Shown in pieces: positions 1 through 11,200 of a stretch of DNA of 64,000 bases. The notes below the pieces were generated by a model. That model ran no database searches. It worked only from the letters and a program-made list of their open reading frames with translations, and was not told where the DNA came from. Position 1 is the first letter of the stretch; each line of letters starts with the position of its first letter. The translations under genes and the position numbers were made by a program. Origin of the DNA: Gordius sp. MW1 (taxonomy: Eukaryota > Nematomorpha > Gordioida > Gordea > Gordiidae); contig OZ038532.1 of NCBI GenBank assembly GCA_964036665.1, positions 10,620,537 to 10,684,536 on the forward strand, in the 5' to 3' direction.

Positions 1-820
1 TCTACTCGGAATAATAATTTTGTTGAGGATGACTATTTTAAACAACTCGCAAAAAAATATTTTAGTCGTGGGGCTATTGAGAGCGGGGCTATAAATATCT
101 CTAATTCATTCATACATTAAAAATGGTGCAAACTTACAAATGTAATACAAATTTGTACGAGATAATGAAATAAAATAAACAAGTATTTTATCAATATATG
201 GTCAAATTTGTTAAGGTTAGGTATTTGGCTTATCAAATGGCAGTACAATTTAATTTATCAATGCCTAATTCATGGGTAGAATATGAATAAGCAGGTGCTG
301 ATTGGTTTTCATCTTTTATTCAAAAACCTGATTTCATTAAGGACTCTAGAACCAACATGATATTATATTTATATGCAATAAATTTCAATTTTAATTCCAT
401 TTCATGATTGTCAATTATATGTGACACTTTTATATTAATAAAGCATTTAAATCAATGATTTCAACATAAAAATCTCTGTAAAAACACATTTAATTTATAA
501 ATTTGTTTATGAAGCTTTATAAGCTATAAAAGACAAACTTAATATTTAACAATATTATAAATTATCATATGAAACTTTATAAGCTATAAAAGACAAACTT
601 TTAATATCTAGCAATATTATAAATAGGAATATTATAAATTATTATATGAAACTTTATAGCTTTAAAAATCAAACTTATATAATTATAGCAATTATAAATT
701 ATTGTATGAAACTATATATGTTATGAAAGATAAACTTTTACTATTTTAGCAATTATAAATTATTATTATATGATACTTGATATACTATTCAAAACAAATC
801 AATTACAAAAGTTAAAAAGG
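1..820. repeat. AT-rich start with ~70 bp tandem repeat
   Basis: From about 505 to 775 a unit of roughly 65-75 bp recurs about four times. Its landmarks are ATGAAACTTTATAAGC, AAAGACAAACTT, a TAGCAAT block and TTATAAATTATTAT. Copies drift in length and sequence, so this is an old tandem array. Bases 1-118 are open in one frame (about 38 codons ending in TAA at 118), but no domain is recognisable; this may be the edge of a transposon ORF lying outside the window. Confidence 0.6.
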
Positions 821-821
821 G

Positions 822-978
822 AATTAATTTGGCTAAAGATAGTTGCATAATTTGTGCTAAAGACTATAAGAAAAATCATCAGAACAAAGATTGGTTTGCA
901 TGTAGAAGTTGCTCCATGTGGGCACATGGATCATGTTGCAATAATGATTTTTTTATATGTCACAATAGTAAACAATAA
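822..978 (+). pseudogene. PHD-type zinc-finger fragment of a DNA transposase
   Basis: An open frame ending in TAA at 976-978 reads C-x2-C, a linker, then W-F-A-C-x2-C, W-A-H-x2-CC and finally F-I-C-x2-H. This spacing is that of the small PHD-like finger found at the C-terminus of many pogo/Tigger-type transposases of invertebrates. Only the finger is present: no DDE catalytic core lies upstream, and the last metal ligand is His where Cys is usual. I read it as the 3' tail of a dead transposase. A host PHD-protein exon is possible, but no splice acceptor supports it. Confidence 0.45.
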
Positions 979-1100
979 AAAAGTATTTTAAACAATATGT
1001 GTTGGTTATGTTTTTGTTATTTTAGTAGTTGTATTTGTATAAATCAAAGGTTTAAAGATTTTAAATACAAAATAACACAAAGGATAATATAGCCCCGCAG

Positions 1101-2173
1101 AGAACTGCAAAGTCACTTTTTTTCAACCCGAACCCGACCCGACCCGACCCGAAATCATTTTCAAATTTTCTACCCGGACCCGACCCGACTCGAAAGCATT
1201 TTAAAAACTTCAACCCGAACCCGACCCGACCCGAAAAATTATAAAAAAATTACTTTCGAGCGCGAAAATTGCTGTGTGTAAAATTAAATCGACTAGTAAA
1301 AGCCATGATGATTTGTATTCTTTAAAGGGGATGGTGAAAAAAAACTCATAATTATTTATCTATATTTAGTTTCCTAATATCAAGTTAACTGCTCATATGT
1401 TATAGACTTGAGACAACTATTTAACATCCATTTATTGTTATTATGAAACCATTAATATTTAGCTGATTATAATCAATATAGTAAATAAGATGAAATTTAT
1501 AGTGACTGTCCAAATGTTTTAAGTTTGAAGTGCAATTTAAGATAAATTCATTTGATATGAAACTTTAAAATAATTATAAGTTATTATAAAAAAAATTGCA
1601 CATGAAACATTTATAAAATTATAACTTACTTTTAAGTTGGCTATGTATTAAATGTAATTTATTTAACGATGAGGATTAGCTAAAACTTCACTGTTAACAC
1701 TAAAAAAATTTAAAATATAACTTTATTGAAATACTTTACCTTTTAATAGTCAAATTAAAAACAGGAGTAATTTATGTAGTTTGAATTAGTGATGAGAATT
1801 AGCTAGCACTTCAGAGTTTGGAGTTTTAAAATTTAAAAAAAGAGGAAGAGAATTAAATAAATGAATGATCCAAATTAATTGTGCATTTCGATATTTAAAA
1901 ACACTCTTTGCTTAGCAATTAACATTAATTAAAAAAATAGGTCTCGCGTGTTTTTTACAATGTATAAACCTTGGACCCGACTCTATAAATTTGACCCGAC
2001 CCGACCCGAAAGCATTTTCAAATTTTTTACCCGGACCCGACCCGACCCGAAATCATTTTCAAATTTTCTACCCAGACCCGACCCGACCCGAAATCATTTT
2101 CAAATTTTCTACCCGAACCCGACCCGAGGTCGGGTCGGGTCCGGGTCGGGTCTCGGGTCACCCGTGCAGTTCT
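1101..2173. mobile_element. hAT-like non-autonomous element with (CCCGA)n termini
   Basis: The ends are inverted: AGAACTGCA at 1101-1109 and TGCAGTTCT at 2165-2173. Next to each end lies a pentamer satellite, (acCCGACCCGA)n on the left and its complement on the right, mixed with the spacer AAATCATTTTCAAATTTT. The flanking 8-mers are CCCCGCAG (1093-1100) and CCCCGCTT (2174-2181), identical at 6 of 8 positions, which fits an 8 bp hAT target duplication. The 0.7 kb interior is AT-rich with no transposase. The same terminus starts again at 63972. Open frames read through the pentamers (Arg-Pro-Asp-Pro repeats) are not real genes. Confidence 0.65.
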
Positions 2174-2181
2174 CCCCGCTT

Positions 2182-4569
2182 ATGGATATGAATAACCCCG
2201 TACATTTGTTTAATTTCTAAAAAATGCGTTTTTTTAAAAACTATCTGGCATAAAAAATTTTTAACATAAAGTTAGTGAATAAGAACATATTTATGAAAAA
2301 ATTTTTAAAAAAGCTTAAACTTAGTTTCCTAGGGGCAATTGATTTTTAATAACTACGATAGCCCCGGTCTCCCCTACTTAGGAAATGGGTGTGACTTCTG
2401 AAGAGACTTGAAAAAAACATGTGGTACTTGCGGTAGAAGCAGCTTAATTATAAGATACATAATCATGACAAGAACGATCTCTGACAACATTAAAAGACCC
2501 CTTTTTTTCTTGAATAGGGAAAAGTAGTTAATAAGGAAGGCTACAAGCTCATATTTATTTTCAAATATGAATTTGGAGTAACTATAATTAAAGTAGTTTT
2601 AAAAAAAAATGTTATCTAAATTTACAATATTATGTTGCTTATATTAGTTCAAAAAACATAAGGAAATATCAAGAAAATAAACTCTTATATACATGGCTTT
2701 ATATAATTGTAACGGTGCAGGTATATATGCCCTTCATAAATTATCAGTAAATTTGCTATCGATTTTTAGGCGACTACACTCTCACTTGCTTTTAGCAGGT
2801 AAAAACGTGGGCTGCAAAATGCGTTGTTATACGCGAGTTGTCCCATTTTTTAATCCACTACCATTTTAACCTAATAACAAAATCTTTTAATTTCACAAGT
2901 TGGCCCCTTAGCCAAATGATTTTTTAAGGCAATTCGTGCATCGATAATTCAATCAAATATCTGAATTCCTAAATGGGCAGTATTTGTGACAGGTAGTTAT
3001 ATTAATTGTTCGCTTGCTGTTATAAATTATTTTGATAATAATAATCAATATAATAGTTTGTTTGTGTTTTAATTGCGTAATCGCTGGTTATCTTGTGATT
3101 GAGCGATCCAACTATATCAAGGCATTAAAAATTATGTTCAGTTGTTAAAATTCTTTTTATTTAAATTAAAAATAAAGGCAAAAATTTATTTAATTTAAAT
3201 TATTTATTGGGCACTGTTGTTTTTAATGTTAAAAGTGATCATATACACCAAAGTTATCGTCTAAACACTACCCTTGAAATTTTCTTATTTTTCCCTGAAA
3301 AAGTATTAAAGTCGTCTCTTTTCAGGCATTTCAATATCCAAATTAGTTATAACCAAATAATAAGTGTTTTTTTATCTAACGAATAACTTGTTGACTATCC
3401 CGAAAATCTAGGTTTCTAATGCTCTTATTGGCCATTTATAACTAAATAAATATCAAAATATCAGCATTGTCAAGTTTGAAAAGATTTTTTCTACTTTGTC
3501 GACTAAAATACATTTGTAAAACGCCCACACAATTATTAATTAGCATGTTCGGTTCTTTTTAATTCCATTCAAAATAAAACTTAAAATAAACACCTGAAAG
3601 TCTTTCTTTTTTATAGAGCGACGTTAGGTAATCCGTTAGAAAAAATCTAATATCAATGCCTATTATGTCAGAGAAACTAACTTATTATGTTTATACCTTT
3701 ACCAAAAAATTGCATTTGATAATTAAGAATACACGTGAAAACATTTATGAACAAAGCTAATTTTACATCTGAACCACCTAAACCATTTTTGTGCTCAACA
3801 TTGTTCGTTAACGATTAAAACCACATAAGTGAATTTTAACGATATTAATACCACACTTGACACGGTTAATTCTTACATCGTCATGCATATCGCAACATTC
3901 AAATAGCGAATATTAGAAAAAAGATACAGTATGCTAATCCTATTTTCAAAAAATTAACAATATACGAATAGATATTCCTTAATCCTTACACAACATTTAA
4001 AAATTAAAGATTCGAATACTTTAAAGTTGTGACCTTGCAACAGGCTGTATGACGCTAATAAATCTCAAGTAAGGGATGCAATCAAATTTACTATTTTTTC
4101 AACCCAAATTCATATGAATCATACTTTTAGCACTTCTAAATAAAACATATTTTCAATGTTAATGGTTCAAGAGCTAAAGGATGGATGATAAGGGTTAGGT
4201 GTAATTTATTGGGCACGAACCAAAGCCCAACGACTCATTTTTAAATTGGCCCGAGCCCTGCCCTAGTCCCAAATGCTTTTTTTGTTTTTGACCCGAAAAT
4301 TCTTTAATAAAAACTTTTAGGCAAATTTTACAATTGAAAATTGTTTTCATATAAACTTAAAATAACTTTAATTATTATTATTCGTATTTTAAGACGAGGA
4401 TAAGTTTGGAATAAATAATTCAATTTCTCTTGCTAGATTATTTAACTAATAATATTAACCTAATAATCTAACTTTATAAAAAGAAATTTTTAAATAATTT
4501 AATGTATATAACCTTTTTGATATATTCACTTTTTTAGTTTAAGTGTTCCAATAGTTACTATATCATCTT
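2182..4569. other. AT-rich stretch without recognisable gene
   Basis: No ORF, splice pattern or RNA fold that I could support is present on either strand. Around 4216-4300 there is a weakly GC-richer segment (gcccgagccctgccctag) that resembles hAT terminal sequence but has no partner end. The remainder looks like old, unalignable repeat or intergenic DNA. Confidence 0.5.
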
Positions 4570-6062
4570 CTTCTTTATCAGTTATTTGGTCCCACATTTG
4601 TGGGGTTTTGTTTTGATAAGTTTCTTCCGTCTTGACCGGGTGAGTGCCATGTCTTGACTAATCTCTTTAGTTTTCATAACTTTATCGACGGGCCCTTTCC
4701 ACGTGACACGAAGTCGTCTTCTTCCTCTCTTCCCCAGTACCTCCATGTTCAGTGCTTTTCGATTTAGGTCATCCGTGTCCCTTCTTAGTATATGCCCATA
4801 CCACCTTAGCCGATTTTCATTAATCATGTCGCCATAGGTTAAATACCCATTTTTGTCATGAGAATGTAATTCGTCATATGGTCGAGCTTAGTATACCCCA
4901 AGCTCCACCGTATCATTCTCATCTCTGTGGCTTGTAACAGCTTTCCTTCCATGGGGTTTAATGCCCATGTTTCACTTCCATATAGTAGCACCGGTCTTAC
5001 GATGGATATGTGAGCTTTACTCTTCAACCATATTGGCATTTTCTTGTCGCACATTACAACGGATATACTTCGCCATTTAAGCCATCCTTTTTGAATCCGG
5101 GCATTGAGTTCCGTAGCGCAACTTCCCTCTTGATGTAGCATCAAGCCGAGGTATGTAAATCTGCCTACATTTGGGTACTTTAGATGGTTATCCAGCGATG
5201 GACTGCCTGTACCGTTAATTTCCATGTATACCGTTTTCCGATCGTTGACCTTTAAACCATATCCAGCTAAGCGCTTTGACCACTTTTCGGCTTCTTCGAA
5301 TACCTTCTCCCTTGTTTCCTCGCATAGTACTATATAATCGGCATATAGCATACACCATGGCGATGGCTTTTGAATATCCCTCGTAATCTTGTAATTATAT
5401 TAAATAAAAAGGGACTTAAAGCAGATCCTTGATGTAATCCAATTTTAACCCGAAAAGGTTTAGAGTCTCCAATTGTAGTCCTAACGCAAGAGTTTGAGGC
5501 TTCATAAATATTTTTCATAAGCCGTATATATGCGTCAGGAATAGTTTGTTTCCTCAGGCATCCCCATATTAAATCGCGGGGGACCGTGTCATAAGCTTTC
5601 TCCAAGTCGATAAAGACCATATGTAAGTTTTTATAAAGAGGGCCCGATTTACGACGGGTGGAAACCGCGAATCAAATAAGAATTACTCTAATTTATATGC
5701 CATCTAGGACACATTTTAAGTTAGAGACTAATTTAACTAAATTATCCCTATCTCTTTTAGAATGTGACTGAAAATAAAAACAGACATATAACGTTTTCGC
5801 TTTTATTGGAGCTCATCTGTATGCCATAGTTAATTTTCTAGTCACATAGTAATCGAGATAGCTATATATATATAGCCACCCGTCGTAAATCGGGCGCTCT
5901 TTATAAAAACCCCAACCGGAATCGTATTATAAATCTTTATTTCAACAAAATTTCATACCATATGTAGGTCTTTCCTCTTTTCACCATACTTATCCATCAT
6001 TTGTTTTAGTGCGAAGATTGGGTCAATTGTGGATTTGCCAGCCACAAAACTATATATACTAA
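4570..6062 (-). mobile_element. dead RTE-type LINE, 3' two-thirds of RT, MITE-interrupted
   Basis: Read on the minus strand, 6062-5958 and 5625-4570 encode most of a non-LTR reverse transcriptase. Pieces include the FIDLEKAYDTVPRDL block (5620-5580), the GLHQGSALSPFLFN block (about 5440-5390), the catalytic box region (about 5350) and the C-terminal RLRWYGHILRR tail (about 4810). The order and wording match the far better copy at 59526-62432. At least two frame breaks separate the readable stretches, and the catalytic box reads YADY instead of YADD, so it could not polymerise. Positions 5626-5957 are a later insertion. The LINE is inactive. Confidence 0.85.
5628..5909. mobile_element. 282 bp MITE with 34 bp terminal inverted repeats
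   Basis: The left end TTTTTATAAAGAGGGCCCGA (start of 5628-5661) and the right end at 5876-5909 are reverse complements over 34 bp with one mismatch. The interior has no ORF. It sits inside the LINE reverse transcriptase. The LINE sequence ACCATATGTA occurs on both sides of the insert (5616-5625 and 5958-5967), so the inserted block, including about 48 bp to the right of the right TIR, carries a 10 bp direct flank. I cannot assign a superfamily. Confidence 0.75.
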
Positions 6063-6239
6063 AAAAATTGCAATTTCTAATTAAAAAAAAACTAATATAT
6101 ACATTGACGAGGGGCCCTAGTTTGAAAGTTATATTATGTGTGCTGTATGAAGATATTCAGTCTATATCGAGATTTTTTTTAAATCGTATTTTATAAATGG
6201 CTATTTGTTTAATTTAGGCCGGGCTAGCGGCCGGTGCAA

Positions 6240-6371
6240 TAGTGTTGAAAAAACCAAAGGGTTTTCGACCAGGTTATGGCTAAGGTTTGGTCTTGGTCTA
6301 TTTTTCAAAAAGACCTTAGTCTAACCCTAACTAAAGGTCGGTTAAAAAACCCAGGTCTTTTTACAACACTA
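6240..6371. mobile_element. 132 bp hAT-like MITE (TAGTGTTG ends)
   Basis: The left end TAGTGTTGAAAAAACC and right end GGTCTTTTTACAACACTA are inverted repeats. The flanks CGGTGCAA and CCGTGCAG match at 6 of 8 positions, the expected hAT duplication length. The first 25 bp closely match the right end of the giant element at 46172-50519, so this is probably a deletion derivative of that family. It has no coding capacity. Confidence 0.65.
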
Positions 6372-6385
6372 CCGTGCAGGGCTCT

Positions 6386-8288
6386 GATTCCAGCCTTAAG
6401 TAATATAGCCAAGATGGGTTTTAAAATTTTTGACTTCTTTTTTGTGCCAGTCAAACACTAGAAGGTATTTTAAAATCTTTTAAAACAATAACAAGATTTG
6501 TTGTCTTTTAATTGGTAAATATATTGCCAGACTTTTTAGGGTTGCTTAATTTAAAATATAATTTTTTTTATTAACCTTCTTTTTTACATCTATTATATCA
6601 GTAAAAAAAATGATTGTAATACATTTTTTTGGAAGGGATATAGAATTTTTACCAGTTCATGATTTAATATAATACATAATTATAGCTTTAAATAAAGCCA
6701 TTTAGGGCAATTTGGAGAATTATATGCCTAACTTTTTTATGTGCAATTAAAATTTGATACAAATAAAATAAAGCTTCGCTCTTTTAAAGCTCATCAATAT
6801 GCCAAAGCAATTAACACTTATATATTTAATAAAATCCGGTAAGTATAAAAATTAAGGTGTTAGCAAAAAAATAAAAATGCTTTTGTTTTTGAAAATTATA
6901 ATATATTTTTTCCATATAAAAATGTCTCCAAATAGTTAAAACCGGCAAGGAAGGTGTTATGATTTTATAGTCGGATAATGCAACTCAAGTTTTCATTAAA
7001 TTAATCTTCAAATATTTTCTACTAGCGATTTCGTTTTATCCCATTTAAGAATGAACATATAATATCTAAAATTAAGTATAATTGTTGACATTTTCATTTT
7101 ATAAAAGTCTAGACCTTTTTACGAATCAGGATATTTAATATTATTATGCCTTTGAGTTTCAATTTAAATCTTGCTTTGCGATTTCCTGATCAAAATCAAT
7201 TCAATAAAAGCAATTTTCTTATAACACGAATAAATGGGATTTGTCAACTGTTTCTTATCATAATTTTAATTTGCCTTATTAGATGCTCTTTCGCATAATT
7301 CGCAACACTTTAACGCGGCAATTAAATTATAAATCCGTTATAATTAGCCTCGGTATTTAGACACGTGGCATAAACCAAATTAATATTACGAATAGGCAAG
7401 AATTTACTGTTATAATACTACACCCATACACATCGTATATATTTTTTACCACGATTTGAGGCGCGTAATGGCAAAGATTGGGTCACGGGTATTATACATG
7501 AATGCTATTCGTTAAGTTAAAGCATTCTTCAAGTATACAAAAAGACGCAACAACAGTCGAGTTAAATAAAAAACGCTTTACATTTCGCCCGATATTCCTT
7601 CCCTCCGCGCACCTATTGTTTGACGTGTCGCGCTTTTCACATGTCGCTACTCGAGTTGACTTGAAAGGAACAAGGTAAGAAAGATGTCTATGGTGATGGA
7701 GTCTGGTTGGATGCTGGTGTGACAAAGAATAAGAAATGGCACAAACTTGACAAATGCGCCATTCTTTAACTTGCCCGACAAACCTGAAGTTAATTGCTTT
7801 CTCGATACAAACAATGATAAAATCTTCCTTCCCCTTTTTCTACTAATTATATTATTATTACGAATTTAAAAAGTTACAAACCGCATTGCGTAGTGCACAA
7901 ATCTAAACAAAACATTACACTTGATTCTCGGTTGCCACCTTCCCAGGCCCCCTTTCGCCATGGTCCCGCTTTAATGATAGTTTTAAACAAATAAATAAAT
8001 GAAAAGGGGTGGTTAGGTAGAGCATATACAACGTTTATTACCTGCCAGCTTTTACCAAACAACCGCGTTGATATGCAATAATAGGTTTATTTAAAGGTTT
8101 TAGTCGGTTTTTCACTTTATGCAATCGTCGGCGGAACAAGAAATATAAGGGCATTTACTAGATTATATAAAGAGGCTTTTGCTTTAATGCCATTTATAAA
8201 TTCCAGCATATTTTTTGGCAACAGTTAACCGATATACATATATCAACTTTATTGTAATCGAGTATCAATTTTTGATTAAAGGGTTCAG
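6386..8288. other. intergenic, no supported gene
   Basis: AT-rich sequence upstream of the first recognised TOGARAM exon. Short frames at 7492-7725 and 7874-8062 (both minus) have no domain, no splice context and mixed composition. The promoter and 5' exons of the TOGARAM-like gene must lie in this interval or further upstream, but I could not identify them. GTGCAGGGCTCTG at 6374-6386 resembles the end of an Ac-type hAT element without a matching partner. Confidence 0.4.
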
Positions 8289-11200
8289 CATGATCAACCT
8301 CAAGTAAATTCGCCGAATTTTAAAGTAATCGAAAATGGTCATACGCCCCCCGAGTATCAAAGGCAAAAAATTTTCTGTGGTAAATTTAAAGGGTTCCGAT
8401 ATCGTCCTACCATGAATGCCGTTTATCCATATCCTGATAAAGAAAATATAAACCTAAATGGACGTTGTAGTAATGGTTTTTCGAGTAAAACCGAAATTTG
8501 CGACAACGGCATCATTAAACAGCTGAAAAAATCAAAATCATCCAATATGATTTCACCACCTAGAAGCCACAACCATACCAATGGGATTATTAAAGAAACA
8601 TCTATCGCTCTCAATACAATACCATTAGGCATTATATATAGTAATTTTGTTGAAGATAAATGCGATTCTGTTTGTAAGGTAGATGGTTTTGGGCCTGCTG
8701 TCAAGAACAAAAAGTTATTAAAGTTAGCTATAACAGAAGATCATGGATTGCCTAAAATACGATCTAATTCCCCTACTTCATTCTCAAAGGTCAATGCCAA
8801 TGATCCTTCAGATGGGCTAAAAGAGCATTCGGAAATTAGTAAGCACCCAAAATTTTTATTTACGTGCTATCGAATTATAAATTAATAAAAAAAAGAACTT
8901 TAAACTGACTGTCAAATCGTTATGACTTATCTACGCTAATTTTTAGGCTATTTCTAATATTGCAAAATAAAATTTTAATTTACCTAAAACCGTTTAAAAA
9001 AGTATTGTAGCAATTTTTTGCTATTTTAAATATATCCTGTTATTATTTTAATGTTGAATAGCGCTCTTAATATGATTTTGAAAATATTGTCGAAAATAGT
9101 TCAATTGAGTTCGGACCAGTAGTATCACGATATGGTGGGTGCACTTTTGCTTTCCACAACTATCTTTATAATAAAATACAAATAGGTCGAACCTTTTATT
9201 AGTCTAATCCAGCAGTGCCCTGTCTAATATTACATTTTTGCCTTCTTATCTTTTTATTAATTCCACTCTAAAATTTAATACTTTTTTTAATAAAGCATGT
9301 CAATTCCAAAAAAAAAAATAAAGACCCTATAATTTGTAAGAGACACAGTAATTTACGGTACTAAGTCTACTTTTATGCGATAAGGGGACGATGGTCGATA
9401 CTGATAACCCCATCCCCGACAAGAAGAGTTTAAAAAGTTATGTAATCTCCATTTCACACACATCCCCACACCACACCAGGTAGCTAGCTAGCTAGTATGA
9501 CTCTGCCTAATTGTCATCCCTGCCTGCTCTTCCAGCACGACTCTTTTATCTCCATGACCTGTGAAAATTTTCAGGGATTGTAAGGGTTGGGAATGACGAT
9601 GAGGATGAGATGGATGAATTGTTTGTTATTGAGGGGTGGGTGAGGGTTGGATCTGGTAATAATAGGTAATGGAAATTGAACAGGGTACAACTTAAGTTTA
9701 AGTTGCCGTATAGTATGACGACAACGTGTAGATAGAAGGATTGTGATAGGATTATAACATATTATTTGGTAATAGATTGCGAATACACCTTTTAACTCAT
9801 TTTACATCGCAACCTAAACCAAAAACCAAACGTTATTTGTGTTTTCCACAGATAATAACCCCCACAATCAAGCAACCCCGACTGAAGCAGCGTTAGCAGA
9901 TCGAGTATTTTACAAGCATGCTGGCAAAAAGGTACAAATTTTTTATTACTTTTTTTACTTTAAACGCACTTCTATTTCTAGGCGTCGTTATATTCCTTGT
10001 TTAATGTACGCGATGATAAACTTTTGAATGGTCCCAAAGATGCAATTTTACCTGCGAATTCGGATCTTAAAGTTATAACACCTACCTTAATAATAAAATC
10101 TAACGCTAACATGTTGATCCAAAGCCCATATAATCATTCCAATAACATTGTGCATCCATTAAAATCCATCTCGAACCATAGCATATCGCCGCATTCTATG
10201 CAACGTAGCATAAATACTAGATTGACAAAGGAAGCAATTATTAGTAACCCCCAAATTTGCGATAAAATCACCGACCATTCTCTCAGAACCTTAGTAACTG
10301 AAGGCAATAATTTAACAAAATGTGAAAAAATAAAACTTCGCCTCTCTAAAAATTGTGCAAATGGACACGACGATAACATAAAAAATGATAATCTTACCAC
10401 ATTGTCAAATGGATGGATGAGTCAAAAAATTGAAAACACCGATTCAATAAATAAATTATCTAATTCTGCAATTATTAATCACAAATCAATAGGAGACGCA
10501 CAATTAACAAAAACTAAAGAGCATCATGTAAAGACTTGTTTAAAGTTAGTTAAATGGAAATCCTCTCTCAGTATTATAATGTCCCCCGGAAAGACTTCTG
10601 ACAAACAATTAAATTACGTAATGGAATACAACTCTTACCCTATAATTGGTGATCACCCTGATGCCACCATTATATGTCATACATCAAGAGACAACTCTGA
10701 AAAGTCCGAATTAAAACTTAACATTAATTCTGGATCCTCGACAGAAGAAAAATTAGATGAAAATACATTATCTCCTTTTCTAAATCGAGTTTTACTCCCA
10801 TCATCGATATTTAGAAAGGCAGATTTAAATCATTTCTTACACTCAAGTAAAATGTCCAAAAAGGAGGAAAAAGTTGAATGCTTGATCAGAGAATCTAAAA
10901 ACGTGGCAAACGATGCTTTAATTTTATTAGATAACATAATACCCATTAAAAGCGATGTAACGGATCATAGAATAATACATTTTAAAAAGTTTGGCAAAGA
11001 ACACGAAAAAACAAGCAATGAAGACAATTTGATAAAATCACAATTAAATACTTTCCATGACGAACAGCTTAAAATATCCCAAACCCTTTTTAAGGAACAT
11101 ATTCTTGAATCATTCGAAAAATTAAATGAGAATATATCAAATGCACCTTGTGAAGTGAAGCTTCAAGAACAAACAATTATAGATTATTTCCCTCCCCAAA

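Noticed and set aside
1948..2220. 90-codon frame of Arg-Pro-Asp-Pro repeats
   Set aside because: Reading of the (CCCGA)n terminus of the hAT-like element.
4216..4300. Possible hAT terminus (gagccctgccctag)
   Set aside because: No inverted partner or duplication could be found nearby.
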